From Terriglobia bacterium (GTDB lineage Bacteria > Acidobacteriota > Terriglobia > Terriglobales > Acidobacteriaceae): a stretch of DNA of 64,000 nt. This document shows positions 44,880 to 55,200 of this stretch, in pieces. The position numbers and the translations under genes are program-made. The stretch spans positions 109,957 through 173,956 of the forward strand of contig JAIQGF010000004.1 in the NCBI GenBank assembly GCA_020072845.1, written 5' to 3'. How positions within the stretch are numbered: position 1 is the stretch's first letter; each line of letters starts with the position of its first letter. Below the pieces are notes generated by a model that searched no databases, was not told the DNA's origin, and saw only the letters and a program-made list of their open reading frames with translations.

Positions 44880-46450
44880 GCACCACCGCGAGTTCGATTG
44901 AACTGGTCACCAACGCCGCCGGACGTGTGGTGCCGACGAACGTGAATGGCGCGCCGCAGCGGCCGTACGCGGGCGTCAACAACGATCATCCGCAGGGACG
45001 CAAGGCCGCGCAGCCGATCCGCACTGCCGCCGATTACCCGAGGAACGGCGACAAGCGCGTCGCGGATCTCGAAACCGCGTTGCGCCAATGCGGGCTGAGC
45101 GACGGGATGACCATCTCGACGCACCATCACCTGCGCGACGGTGACCAGGTTGCGCTGTGGGCGCTGCAGACGGCGGCGAAGATGGGCAGGCGCGAGCTGA
45201 TGTGGTTTCCGAGCGCGTCATTTCCCGCGCACGCGCCGGTCATCGAGCTGATGGAAGCCGGCAACGTGCATCACATCGAGGGCTCGATGAACGGGCCGCT
45301 GGGCGACTACTGCACGCAGGGGCGGATGCGCGGCATGGGCGTGCTGCGCTCGCACGGCGGGCGCTGGCAGGCGATCCAGGACGGCGAGGTGCACATTGAT
45401 ATCGCGGTGATTGCCGCGCCCACCGCCGACGCGTTCGGCAACGCCAACGGATCGCACGGGCCGTCCGCCTGCGGGTCGCTGGGGTTCGCGCTGGCGGATT
45501 CGATGTACGCCGACCGTGTGATCGTGGTCACCGATAACCTGGTCGAGTTCCCCTGCGTGCCGTGGCAGATCCAGGGCAACAACGTGGATTGCGTGGTGCC
45601 GGTGGATTCGATCGGCGACCCGGCGAAGATCGTGTCGGGCACAACGCAGATTACGCGCTCGCCCGACCGGCTGCTGATCGCGCAGTACGTGGCGCAGTTC
45701 GTGCGCGACGCGGGCATCATGCGCCCGGGCTTCTCGTTCCAGGCAGGAGCGGGCGGCATCGCGCTGGCGTTCGCGGATTATCTGCGGCGGTACATGAAGC
45801 AGAGCGGCGTGCGGGCGCGGTTCGTGCGCGGCGGCTCCACCCGCTACCTGGTCGAACTGCTCAAGGAAGGGCTTACCGATTACATCCTAGACGGGCAGAC
45901 CTTCGACCTGGACGCGGTGCGCTCCATCGCCAGCGATCCGCGGCATGTGCCCACCTCGCCGTTCACCTCGTACAACTACCACGGCAAGGGATTTTTCAAT
46001 TCCCTGGTGGACGTGGTGGTGCTGGGCGCGACCGAGGTGGACGTGAACTTCAACGCCAACGTGGTGACCCACTCCGACGGCCGCCTGCTGCACGGCATCG
46101 GCGGCTGGCAGAACTGCCTGTTCGCGGGGTGCACCATCCTGGCAGTGCCCTCGTTCCGCGATCGCATTCCGGTGATTGTGGACCAGGTGACAACGCTCAC
46201 CGGGCCGGGCGAGCTGATCGATGTTGTCGTCACCGAGCGCGGGATCGCAATCAACCCGCGGCGCAAAGACCTGCTGGATGCGATGAAAGGCTCCTCCCTT
46301 CCCATTCGTCCAATCCAGGAAATGCAGCGCGAGATTGAGAAGATCTGCGGCGGCAAACCGCAGAAGCCGCGCCTGACCGAGAAGCCCGTCGCGGTGGTGA
46401 AGTGGGTGGACGGCACGGTGCTGGACACGGTGTGGCAAGTCCGCACCTGA
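44876..46450 (+). CDS. citF: Citrate lyase alpha subunit (CitF-like CoA/ACP transferase)
   Basis: The 524-residue protein follows CitF throughout: TISTHHHLRDGDQV, HIEGSMNGPLGDYCTQGRMRG, RSHGGRWQAIQDGEVHIDIA, PTADAFGNANGSHGPSACGSLG and RGIAINPRRKDL. It transfers the acyl group from acetyl-carrier to citrate or a similar acid. Operon partner of the CitD-CitE fusion, overlapping it by four bases. Citramalate lyase alpha is a close alternative. Confidence 0.87.
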   Translation: MSTTASSIELVTNAAGRVVPTNVNGAPQRPYAGVNNDHPQGRKAAQPIRTAADYPRNGDKRVADLETALRQCGLSDGMTISTHHHLRDGDQVALWALQTAAKMGRRELMWFPSASFPAHAPVIELMEAGNVHHIEGSMNGPLGDYCTQGRMRGMGVLRSHGGRWQAIQDGEVHIDIAVIAAPTADAFGNANGSHGPSACGSLGFALADSMYADRVIVVTDNLVEFPCVPWQIQGNNVDCVVPVDSIGDPAKIVSGTTQITRSPDRLLIAQYVAQFVRDAGIMRPGFSFQAGAGGIALAFADYLRRYMKQSGVRARFVRGGSTRYLVELLKEGLTDYILDGQTFDLDAVRSIASDPRHVPTSPFTSYNYHGKGFFNSLVDVVVLGATEVDVNFNANVVTHSDGRLLHGIGGWQNCLFAGCTILAVPSFRDRIPVIVDQVTTLTGPGELIDVVVTERGIAINPRRKDLLDAMKGSSLPIRPIQEMQREIEKICGGKPQKPRLTEKPVAVVKWVDGTVLDTVWQVRT

Positions 46451-46506
46451 ATTTTCCGCGCAGCAGGTTGCCCCCGCTCAAGGCGCTGGCGTAGTCTCCA
46501 CTGCTT

Positions 46507-48651
46507 ATGACAACTTCACCGCGATATCGCCACCGTGCTTTCGCGACCGCCGTCCTCTCTGCTTCACTGCTGCTCACCCCGGCGCTGCACGCGCGCTTCA
46601 CGCTCGAACAGGTGATGGGTTCCCCGTTCCCCAGCAACTTGACCGCCGCCGAACGCAGTCCCCGCGTGGCTTGGGTATTCGACGAGAAGGGGGTGCGCAA
46701 CATCTGGGTGGCGGAAGCGCCCAATTTCGCTGCACGCCAGATGACGCATTATTCGGCGGACGATGGCATGGCGTTGTCGAGCGTGCGATTGACGCCGGAT
46801 GGCCGCACCGTGGTTTACGTGCGCGGCAGCGAGACCAACAAGAAGGGTGAAGTCGCCGACCCGACCAGCAATGTCCAGCAGCCCCACCAGGAAGTGTGGG
46901 CGGTGGATGCCGACAAAGGCGAACCGCGCCTGCTGGGCACGATGGAGTGCAACGAGGAAGACTGCGAAGACGCGCAGATTTCCCCGGACGGCGAACGGGC
47001 GGTGTGGTCCGGCGCTAAAGGGCAGTTGTGGTTCGCGCCGGTCTCGGGAGCGGAGAAGGCAAAGCAGCTTACCTACGTGCGCGGCGAGAACAGCAGCCCG
47101 CGCTGGTCGCCCGACGGCAAGCGCATCGCGTTCACCAGCAACCGCGGCGATCACAGCTTCATTGCGGTGTATGAATTTGGCGGCGACACACTGCGCTACG
47201 TGGCGGCCTCGGCCGATCGGGACATCATGCCGCGCTGGTCGCCCGACGGAACCCGGATCGCGTTTGTTCGCCTGCACGGCGCCGAACGCGGCCTGCCGAT
47301 CATCCCCGTGCGTCCTGTGCCGTGGGCCATCTGGGTCGCCGATGCCGCGACGCTGGATGCTCGCGAAGTTTGGCATAGCACGAATGATGCCGCTGGATCC
47401 TTCCCCGAACTGGTAGCCGAGCAGGCGTTCATCTTCGCCGCCGGCAACCGCGTGGTGTTCGCCAGCGAGCAGGACGGCTGGGCCCACCTGTATTCCGTTT
47501 CCGACGGCGGTGGCAAGGAAACGCTGCTCACGCCGGGGCAGTTTGAATTCGAGGATGTGGCCCTCAGCACGGACAAAAAGTCGGTGATCTACACCTCGAA
47601 CCAGGGAGACATTGACCGGCGTCACGTGTGGCGCGTGCCGGTGGAGGGCGGCACGCCGCAAGCGCTTTCGCGCGGCGAGACCATCGAATGGGCCCCAGTG
47701 GAAACCAGCGGCGGCAAGTTCGTGCTCTGCCTGGGCTCGACTGCAACCTCGCCGGCAATGCCGTACTTGCTTACGCCACAGGGCAGGCAGATGATCGCCA
47801 AACAAGCGCTGCCCGCCGATTTTCCCAGCGCAGAACTGGTCACGCCGAAGCAAGTGATCTTCAAATCAGACGACGGACTGGAAATTCACGGCCAACTGTT
47901 TGTCCCGCCGGGAAGGACGGCTCCCGGTCCGGCGCTCATCTTCACCCACGGCGGCTCGATGCGCCAGATGATGCTCGGCTTCCACTACATGTACTACTAC
48001 CACAATGCGTACGCCGAGAATCAGTACCTGGCGTCGCTGGGCTACGTGGTGTTGTCTGTGAACTACCGCACCGGGATCATGTATGGGCGCGCGTTCCGTA
48101 TGGCGCCGAAAACGGGCTGGCGCGGCGGAACCGAGTACAAGGACGTGGTCGCCGGGGCGCAGTATCTGCGATCGCTGCCGTACGTGGACGTGAACAAGAT
48201 CGGCCTTTGGGGCGGCTCCTATGGCGGATATTTGACGGCGATGGGGCTGGCGCGGAACTCCGACCTGTTCGCCGCCGGTGTGGACATGCACGGAGTACAC
48301 GACTGGTTTTCGGAGGCGCGGCACTGGCACCCCACGCTGGGCGAAGATGCGCCCGACTTGGCGGAGGCGAAGAAGCTGGCGTTGGAGTCGTCGCCGATCT
48401 CGACGATTGCGCAGTGGCGCTCGCCGGTGCTGCTGATCCAGGGCGACGACGATCGCAACGTTCCCTTCAACCAGACCGTGGACCTGGTGCAGCGCCTGCG
48501 CGCGCAGAAGACTCCGTTCGAAACGATCGTCTTCCCCGACGAGATCCACGATTTCCTGCTGTGGCGGAGCTGGGTGCGCGCCTACGCGGCGACCGCAGAA
48601 TTCTTCGATCGCGTGTTGAAGCGCGGCGAGAAAATCGGCGTGCCGCACTAG
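46507..48651 (+). CDS. S9-family prolyl oligopeptidase-like peptidase
   Basis: The 714-residue protein has a signal peptide-like N terminus (about 11-30), a beta-propeller with WD40-like PD40 repeats (SPRWSPDGKRIAFTSNRGD, MPRWSPDGTRIAFVR), and a C-terminal alpha/beta hydrolase with the nucleophile in GGSYGGYLT, the aspartate in GDDDRNVPF and the histidine in DEIHDFLL. It is a periplasmic or secreted dipeptidyl/acylaminoacyl peptidase. It stands alone and runs convergent to the decayed CRTAC1-like gene. Confidence 0.9.
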   Translation: MTTSPRYRHRAFATAVLSASLLLTPALHARFTLEQVMGSPFPSNLTAAERSPRVAWVFDEKGVRNIWVAEAPNFAARQMTHYSADDGMALSSVRLTPDGRTVVYVRGSETNKKGEVADPTSNVQQPHQEVWAVDADKGEPRLLGTMECNEEDCEDAQISPDGERAVWSGAKGQLWFAPVSGAEKAKQLTYVRGENSSPRWSPDGKRIAFTSNRGDHSFIAVYEFGGDTLRYVAASADRDIMPRWSPDGTRIAFVRLHGAERGLPIIPVRPVPWAIWVADAATLDAREVWHSTNDAAGSFPELVAEQAFIFAAGNRVVFASEQDGWAHLYSVSDGGGKETLLTPGQFEFEDVALSTDKKSVIYTSNQGDIDRRHVWRVPVEGGTPQALSRGETIEWAPVETSGGKFVLCLGSTATSPAMPYLLTPQGRQMIAKQALPADFPSAELVTPKQVIFKSDDGLEIHGQLFVPPGRTAPGPALIFTHGGSMRQMMLGFHYMYYYHNAYAENQYLASLGYVVLSVNYRTGIMYGRAFRMAPKTGWRGGTEYKDVVAGAQYLRSLPYVDVNKIGLWGGSYGGYLTAMGLARNSDLFAAGVDMHGVHDWFSEARHWHPTLGEDAPDLAEAKKLALESSPISTIAQWRSPVLLIQGDDDRNVPFNQTVDLVQRLRAQKTPFETIVFPDEIHDFLLWRSWVRAYAATAEFFDRVLKRGEKIGVPH

Positions 48652-50053
48652 CGGCGGGGGTTCAGCGGATCGTGCGGCGCGGTCGTGTAGCGGAAGCGGT
48701 ATTCCGACTCCGCCTCGCCGGAATAAAACCGCGTGTTGAACTCCAGCAGCGGCACGTCGGTTGTGTGCACGCGAATTCCGGGCGCAGTCCGGTCCACCAG
48801 AACCTGGTCCCAGTAAATCTGGAGATTGGTCGCGATGCGGATGCGCCGCGTGCCCGGCGGCAATCTGCCGGTGAGGTCGGCAATGGTGGTGCGCGCCAGG
48901 CCCGCCGGGAAGCCCATATCCTCGACCACGCGCACCCAATCGCGCTCTTGTTGTCGTTCAATCCCTGGAGGGAGACGCGTACCGAGGAATTCTTATTGCC
49001 GCCGTCATTGCGCAATAGCACCGGCGGGCCACCTGCTTGCGTGATCAGGATGTCGTCATCGCCGTCGCCGTCGTAATCGGCGATGGCGAGCGCGCGGGGA
49101 TTGGTGAGCAGAATCTTGTCGAGCCCGACTTGCGCGGTGACGTCCACGAACGCGGCGCCGGTGTTGCGCAGCAATCGGATTTCGGCGCGACCCGGCGCGG
49201 TTTCTCCGACCGCGACCAGGTCCATCCAGCCGTCGTTGTCGTAATCGAAGGCGGCGACGCCCCAGGCACGGACCCAGCGCAAATCGGCCAGCGACACCGG
49301 CTCAAAGCGCTTGCCATCCACGTTCCGCCAGAGGCTCAACCCGGGCGCGGCGCTGTGCGTGAAGGCCAGGTCCATCCATCCATCTTTGTTGTAATCGAGT
49401 ACAGCGACACCTTTGGTCGCAGGCATGGGAGCTGCCCAGGGCTCAGACCCGGACCACCTGCCTTCACGTGGATTATTGAAAATGCGAGTCGGTGAACCGG
49501 TGACGAGCAAATCGATTGCGCGATCGTCGTTGTAATCGGTGGCTACGGCGGCGAAGCCGCCACCACCTAAACCGATTTCTGCGGTGACATCGGTGAATGT
49601 GCCATTGCCGTTGTTACGCCACAGCATGCTAGCGGTGCGGCCCGAGACGTAGAGACTGCCGGTAACGTATAGATCGAGGTCGCCATCATGGTCATAGTCC
49701 ACCCACATCAAGCTGGCGACCCGGCCGGAGGCGGTGATGTGCAGTTCGCCGGTAACGTCCTTGAAAGTGCCATTGCGCTCGTTGTGGTACACGAGGACGC
49801 GACCATCCGCCACCTCACCTGAGATGGCGAGGTCCGGGAAGCCATCGTTGTCGTAATCACCGGCAGCACAACTGAGCGCGTGAAACGCGGGATCGAACCC
49901 CGCTTGCTGCGTGACGTCGGAGAAACGGCCGTTACCGAGATTGCGGTACAGCGTCAGCCCGCCCTGCCCACCACCGTCGGCGAGCAGTAGATCAGGACGC
50001 CCCTCGCCGTCGAAGTCGAAAAAACAAGCGCCCGAGCCGATTGTGTCCGGCAA
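48648..50053 (-). pseudogene. CRTAC1-like FG-GAP/VCBS repeat protein, truncated and frameshifted
   Basis: From about 50092 the minus strand encodes seven FG-GAP/VCBS-type repeats (FFDFDGEGRPDLLLADGGG, DYDNDGFPDLAISG, WVDYDHDGDLDLYVTGS and others). They should lead into an ASPIC/UnbV domain, but near 48945 the frame breaks at LNDNKSAIG. The remaining family C terminus (MGFPAGLARTT, RIATNLQIYWDQV) continues in another frame to 48648. About a whole ASPIC domain is missing there. The N terminus is also lost, since the start meets the truncated sulfatase gene. I regard it as a decayed gene; an assembly error is the alternative. Confidence 0.7.
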
Positions 50054-50954
50054 GCTGGATTGCGGCGATTGCGTCCCAGCCGCAATTCCGGCTTACCGCT
50101 TGCGTCACCTGGCGATGAGCGCGCCCGGCGGGCAGCTTGAAGATGAGCGGCACGTGCAGGGTGGAGTTGTAGATGAAGAAGCCGTGAGTCTTCTCGCCGT
50201 GTTCACCCAGGCCTTCGCCGTGATCGCCCAGCAGTACGATCAAGGTGCGCCCGTACACGGCCTTGCTTTTGAGAAACGCGAGAATGCGTCCCAGTTGCGC
50301 GTCGGCAAAGGCGATCTCACCGTCGTAAGGATGCGCCTTGTAGGTCTCGCTGTAGGGCGCAGGCGGATGGTAAGGATGATGGGGATCGTAGAGGTGAACC
50401 CAGAGCAGAAAACGCTTCTGGTAATTCTGCACGAGCCAGCGCAACGCTTCGTCGACCACCTGGTCTGCCGGACGCTCCATGCTGTCGAGATTGGTTTCGA
50501 GCAGGCGATTGAAGTCGAAATGATCGTAGTAAAAATCGAAGCCGCGATTCAGCCCGAAGCGCGAATCGAGCACGGCGGAGGCAATCACCGCGCCGGTGGA
50601 GTATCCATTCTGGTGCAGGATGGAGGCGAGCGTCGGCTGCTCCGCGCCCAGGCGGTTGCCGCTGAAGTCGTGCATGCCGCTCAGCATCGGGTAGGTGCCG
50701 GTGAAAATCACGGTGTGCGACGGAAGCGTGATCGGAACCGGGGTGTAGGCCTGGCGGAAGAGCACGCCATCGCTGGCGAGGCTGTCAATGTTCGGCGTCC
50801 GCACCTGCTGATAGCCGTAGCATCCGACATGGTCGGCGCGCAGGGTATCAATGGTAACGATCAGGACATTGGGCTTCGCCTCCGCGCCCGCCCAGGCGGC
50901 GGTTGCGGCAAAACAGCACAGACAAGAGATCAGCGTGAACTGGCGGAAACGCAT
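49992..50954 (-). pseudogene. Sulfatase-like / alkaline phosphatase superfamily protein, 3'-truncated
   Basis: ATG 50954 gives a 320-residue frame with a signal peptide (FTLISCLCCFAATAAWA), VLIVTIDTLRADHVGCYGY, the PITLPSHTVIFTG nucleophile region (Thr where classical sulfatases have Cys), and GDHGEGLGEHGEKTHG. After HVPLIFKLPAGRAHRQVTQAVS (about position 50090) the family sequence stops and the last 28 residues are the CRTAC1-like gene read in another frame. So the C-terminal third is deleted. Homologues are usually well above 400 residues. Confidence 0.65.
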
Positions 50955-50992
50955 GCTGGGGAACACGGCAAGTGGCCCAATTATATATGCTC

Positions 50993-51832
50993 TCACTTGC
51001 CGGCAATCAGAACCACGGCGACCAGCGCTGCCATCAGGCCAACGATTTGCAGCCGCGAAAGACGCTCCTTCAGCACCATGCGCGCGAGCACGACCGTACT
51101 GGCCGGATAGAGAGAGGACAGCACGGCGGCCACATCGAGGCGGCCCCGTTGCGCGGCGGCGACGTACAGTGCATTGGCGCCGGAATCCAGAATTCCAGCC
51201 AGCAACATCCAACCCAGCGCGCCCCGCCCTGCCTTCCATGAGCGGCCGGCCAACAGGACGATTCCCAGCATGAGCAGACATGACGCCGTGCGGGCCGAAA
51301 CCAGCGGCCAGAAGATGGAGCGTGATCCGGCCAGTTTCATGCACAGAAGAAAGCCGCCGAACCCAACTCCGGCGAGCACGGCCAGAGGCAGGCCTTTCGA
51401 TTGCGTGGACATGCCATGGGGCGTGGCGATCAGCCAGATGCTGACCATGGCGAGCGCGATGCCGGCGATCTGGATGGCATGCGGCCGGCCTTCGGTACGG
51501 AAGCTGAACAGCAGCGGTACGAGCGCGGTGATCACTGCCGAAAGCGGCGCATTGAGACCCATGGTGCCGACCGCCAGCGATTGATAGAACGCCGCCAGCC
51601 CGATGCCGCCGACGAGACCTGCGACCGCTCCCCAGAGCAGCGCGCTCCAACCGGGAACCGGTTCGCCCGACAGCAGGGCCAGAGAGACCATGAACGCCAG
51701 TCCGGTGGCATGCGCGACGACCACGACGTGAAAGGCGTTGGCGGTTTTGGTGGCCATGCCACCACTGAAATCGCCGGCGCCCCAGGTGACGGCAGCGGAA
51801 AGGCTCAGAGTGGGAAAAATGAGGTTGGGCAC
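50993..51832 (-). CDS. EamA/DMT-family transporter
   Basis: The 279-residue protein has about ten hydrophobic helices arranged as two EamA halves (AAVTWGAGDFSGG start, LAAFYQSLAVGTMGLNAPLSAVITALVPL; second half LLAGILDSGANALYVAAAQRG and LSSLYPASTVVLARMVLKE). It is an inner-membrane exporter of small metabolites; the substrate cannot be read from sequence. It lies 38 bases upstream of the sulfatase-like gene. Confidence 0.85.
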   Translation of the reverse strand: MPNLIFPTLSLSAAVTWGAGDFSGGMATKTANAFHVVVVAHATGLAFMVSLALLSGEPVPGWSALLWGAVAGLVGGIGLAAFYQSLAVGTMGLNAPLSAVITALVPLLFSFRTEGRPHAIQIAGIALAMVSIWLIATPHGMSTQSKGLPLAVLAGVGFGGFLLCMKLAGSRSIFWPLVSARTASCLLMLGIVLLAGRSWKAGRGALGWMLLAGILDSGANALYVAAAQRGRLDVAAVLSSLYPASTVVLARMVLKERLSRLQIVGLMAALVAVVLIAGK

Positions 51833-52275
51833 GCGTCAGATCGTTCCGTGATTGAGGTACGGCAGTATAGCGCGCTGGGACGTGAACGGACGCGTTTGAG
51901 GCGACTGCCGCGGTTCAGGCAAGACCCCACTCATGCGTGCGGCCATGCTTTCAACGAGGGCCTCAAACCTACGCGCCGGGAGCGGGCAAGCTCCACAATT
52001 TCATATAAACATGTTCCGCCATATGACATTTGGAACAGAACCTGTAGAGCGCCTTCCTGCAGCTTGCAATTCATTGACTTATTTATCATTTACTGCTATC
52101 CGTTCCACCGTGGATTGGCAAACCGCGTGCTTCTCCACAAGTGAAAGTGTTAATGCATGTTCCTCAGCAGCGCTCCCAGTACAGGGTTCCTCAGTTTTTC
52201 CACGCTCATAAGAGTACTTAGGACTTGCGGGTTCGGGCCGTTTCACCGACAACCGGGTGAGGGAGGACAGTCAAG
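51833..52275. other. Intergenic region before the TonB receptor
   Basis: No gene is seen. An AT-rich part (52060-52110) holds the receptor promoter candidate. A strong ribosome site GGGAGGAC lies just before ATG 52276. The stretch beginning about 51930 includes short open frames without homology. Confidence 0.45.
52074..52102 (+). promoter_or_regulatory. Candidate promoter of the Oar-like receptor
   Basis: TTGACT (five of six matches to -35) and TATCCG at 17 bases (weak -10), giving a leader of about 165 bases. Confidence 0.35.
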
Positions 52276-55200
52276 ATGAGCACGAACTGGAATCGTTTCG
52301 CGTGCGTTTTTGCAATCATCGTGTCGCTCCTGCTGTGCGCATCGCCAGTCGCGGCGCAGCAGACGACAGGAAAGATCGTCGGCACCATCAGTGACCCCCA
52401 GGGGGCGGTCTTACCCGGGGTCACAGTAACCGTCGCCAATTTGGCGACCGATTCGAAAACCGTCACGCAAACCGACAAGGACGGTTACTTCCAGGCATTA
52501 AACCTGCCCATCGGTACCTACAAAATTACCGCCGTCCACAGCGGCTTCCGCGAGTTGGTCACGACCACAGCCCCATTGCAGATCAACCAGGCGATGCGGT
52601 ACGACCTCCGCATGCAGATCGGGGCGCGCGAAGAAGTGGTGGAAGTTGGAAGCACGCCAGCCGCGGTGGAGACGGTGAATGCGACCATCGGGCAGTCGGT
52701 TACGTCGCGTCCCATCGTGGACATGCCGTTGAACGGCCGCAACGTCCTGGACCTTGCACTCTTGCAGCCGGGCGTGACGGAAGCCAACCCGGGCGCGGCT
52801 GACAATGCCCAGCAGGGAACTTTCGGGATCTCGGGCGGCAAGTCAGATTCGGTGACATTCCTGCTCGATGGCGGCCTCAACAATGACCTGCTCGGCAACG
52901 AGGTGGTCTACAACCCGAGTCCCGACACCGTCGCCGAGTTCCGCATTCTCAGCAGCAATTATTCGGCGGAATACGGGCGCAATGCCGGCGGCATTGTCAG
53001 CGTGGTCACCAAGTCGGGAACCAACACCCTGCATGGCAGCGCTTACGACTTCGTGCGCAACGACGCCTTCAATGCCAATAGCTTCTTCAATAAGCGCGAT
53101 GGCCTGCCAAAGGAAATCCTGAAACGGAACCAGTTCGGCGGGACCCTGGGCGGCCCGGCCATCAAGGACAAACTGTTCTGGTTCGTCAGCTACGGCGGGC
53201 AGCGGCAGAGCAAGACGCAGACCACGACCGAGCTTCCAGTCTTCACGCCGGCAGAACTTACGGGCGACTTCTCCAAGTCCGGACCGGGCGGTACGCCGGA
53301 CTTGACTGTGGCATGCTTTCTCGCTGGTTCGGCTCCCCTTCCAGTCGGTGCGTGCGGGTATGACGACGATGCCCATACCATTCCGCACGTGGCCGCTGCT
53401 CACCCCTTCTACCAGTCCAACGCGCTCTTGGCAGCGCAAGGGATCATCGATCCCACCAACATCAATCCGACGGCGAAAAAGTACATCGCGGCCGGCCTGG
53501 TTCCGACCTCCCCAAGCGGCGGCAAGATCGCGCAGGCCAGCAGCACCGACATCAACGATCAAGTCACGGCGAAGGTCGATTACGTGATCGGCGCCAAGGA
53601 CAAACTGATGGCCACGCTCGGCTGGGGCCGGGCGCCCGTACTGAATCCGTTCAGTTTCGCGTTCGGATCTACGCCGGCGGATGCGTTCGGCTACGGCAGC
53701 ACGGGGGACCATCGCCGCCGATTCGCCAACATCGCATGGGACCACACCTTCTCGCCCACCTTGTTGAACGAGGCCCGTTTCACGGCGCAGCGGGTGGCCA
53801 TTGCCCAGGCCATTCCTGCCAGCAAGCTTCCGACCGCTGCCGATCTCGGCATCGGAACCACTCCGGATGAGTCCACCGGGCCGCCGATCATCGGCTTTTA
53901 CCGCGGCTTGACGCTGGGATTCAGCCCGCAGGGTCCGACCAGCGAAGTCAACAACACCTATGCCCTGTCCGACACGTTGACCTGGGTGAAGGGCAAGCAC
54001 ACGCTGAAATTCGGGTTCCTGTTCTCGCCCTACCAGAACAATACCCATTACGATTTCTACGTGAACGGCGAGTTTGACTTCTACGGATCAACGGGCTGCA
54101 TCGCGGGCTCGTGCAACGACTTCGCCGACTTCCTGTTCGGCTTGCCCGACGAGTACTACCAGTTCGGGGCGGCGCCTTCCAACATCCGCAGCCGCTCCTA
54201 CCACGCTTTCGGACAGGATGAGTGGCACATTGCCAAGAACCTCGTGCTCTCGCTCGGCTTGCGCTACGAGTACAACGAGCCGAAGTACGACACGCAGGGC
54301 CGGTCTTTCTCGATTTGGCCCGGACATCAGTCAACACGCTTTGCGAATGCGCCCCTTGGGCTGACGTTCCCCGGCGACGCGGGCGCTCCGAGAGGCGCAA
54401 ACTTACCCGATCGCAACAATTTTGCCCCGCGTTTCGGCTTTGCCTGGGATCCTTGGAACAATGGCAAGACCTCGGTGCGTGGCGGCATTGGCGTGTTCTA
54501 TGACATCCTGAAAGGGGAAGATAACCTGCAGTTCAACGGCCAGGCCCCGTTCTTCGGGTACACCGACTTCAACTTCCCCGCCCTGGCGGGAAATCCCACC
54601 TCAGACCCGGGGTACTTTTCCCAGCCTTTCGCGGTGGCCGGTGTTGTCAACCCATTCCCCTCGAAGCCTCCCGCCGCCAACATCGACTTTGGCGCCGCCG
54701 GGTTCCTGCCGGCCGGCGGCGGCGGCGTGTACTTCGTCGATCGCAATCTGCGCACCCCGTACACCTACCAGTACAACCTCAGCATCCAGCATGAACTCGC
54801 GCCGAGGCTCGCCCTCGAACTCAGCTACGTGGGCAGTATTACCCGTAAGCAAACCGCGCTGGCCGATGCCAACCCGTTCATTCTCGGCACCAACAACCGC
54901 ATCGTCAACACCCTGCCGGGAGTCGCGCCGGACTCGTTCAGCTACCTCTTAACGTTTGGCAACGTTGTCAACGCGAACTACAACAGCTTGCAGGCCAGTT
55001 TGACCAAGCAGCTCTCGACTAACCGCACCATCGGCACCAGCTACTTCACGCTGGCGTATACCTGGTCGAAATCCATCGACAATGCTTCCGGTTTCCGCAA
55101 CGTGAACTCCGAGGTGCCGGCCTACAATCACGGGCAGTTCCGCTCCGTTTCCGATTACGACATCCCGCACCGCCTGGTGTTCAGCGGTGGCTGGGATCTT

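Noticed and set aside
38766-46450. A complete reductive TCA cycle
   Set aside because: No 2-oxoglutarate:ferredoxin oxidoreductase, fumarate reductase or other steps are seen. Citrate-lyase-type genes plus aconitase and dehydrogenase alone do not prove the cycle.
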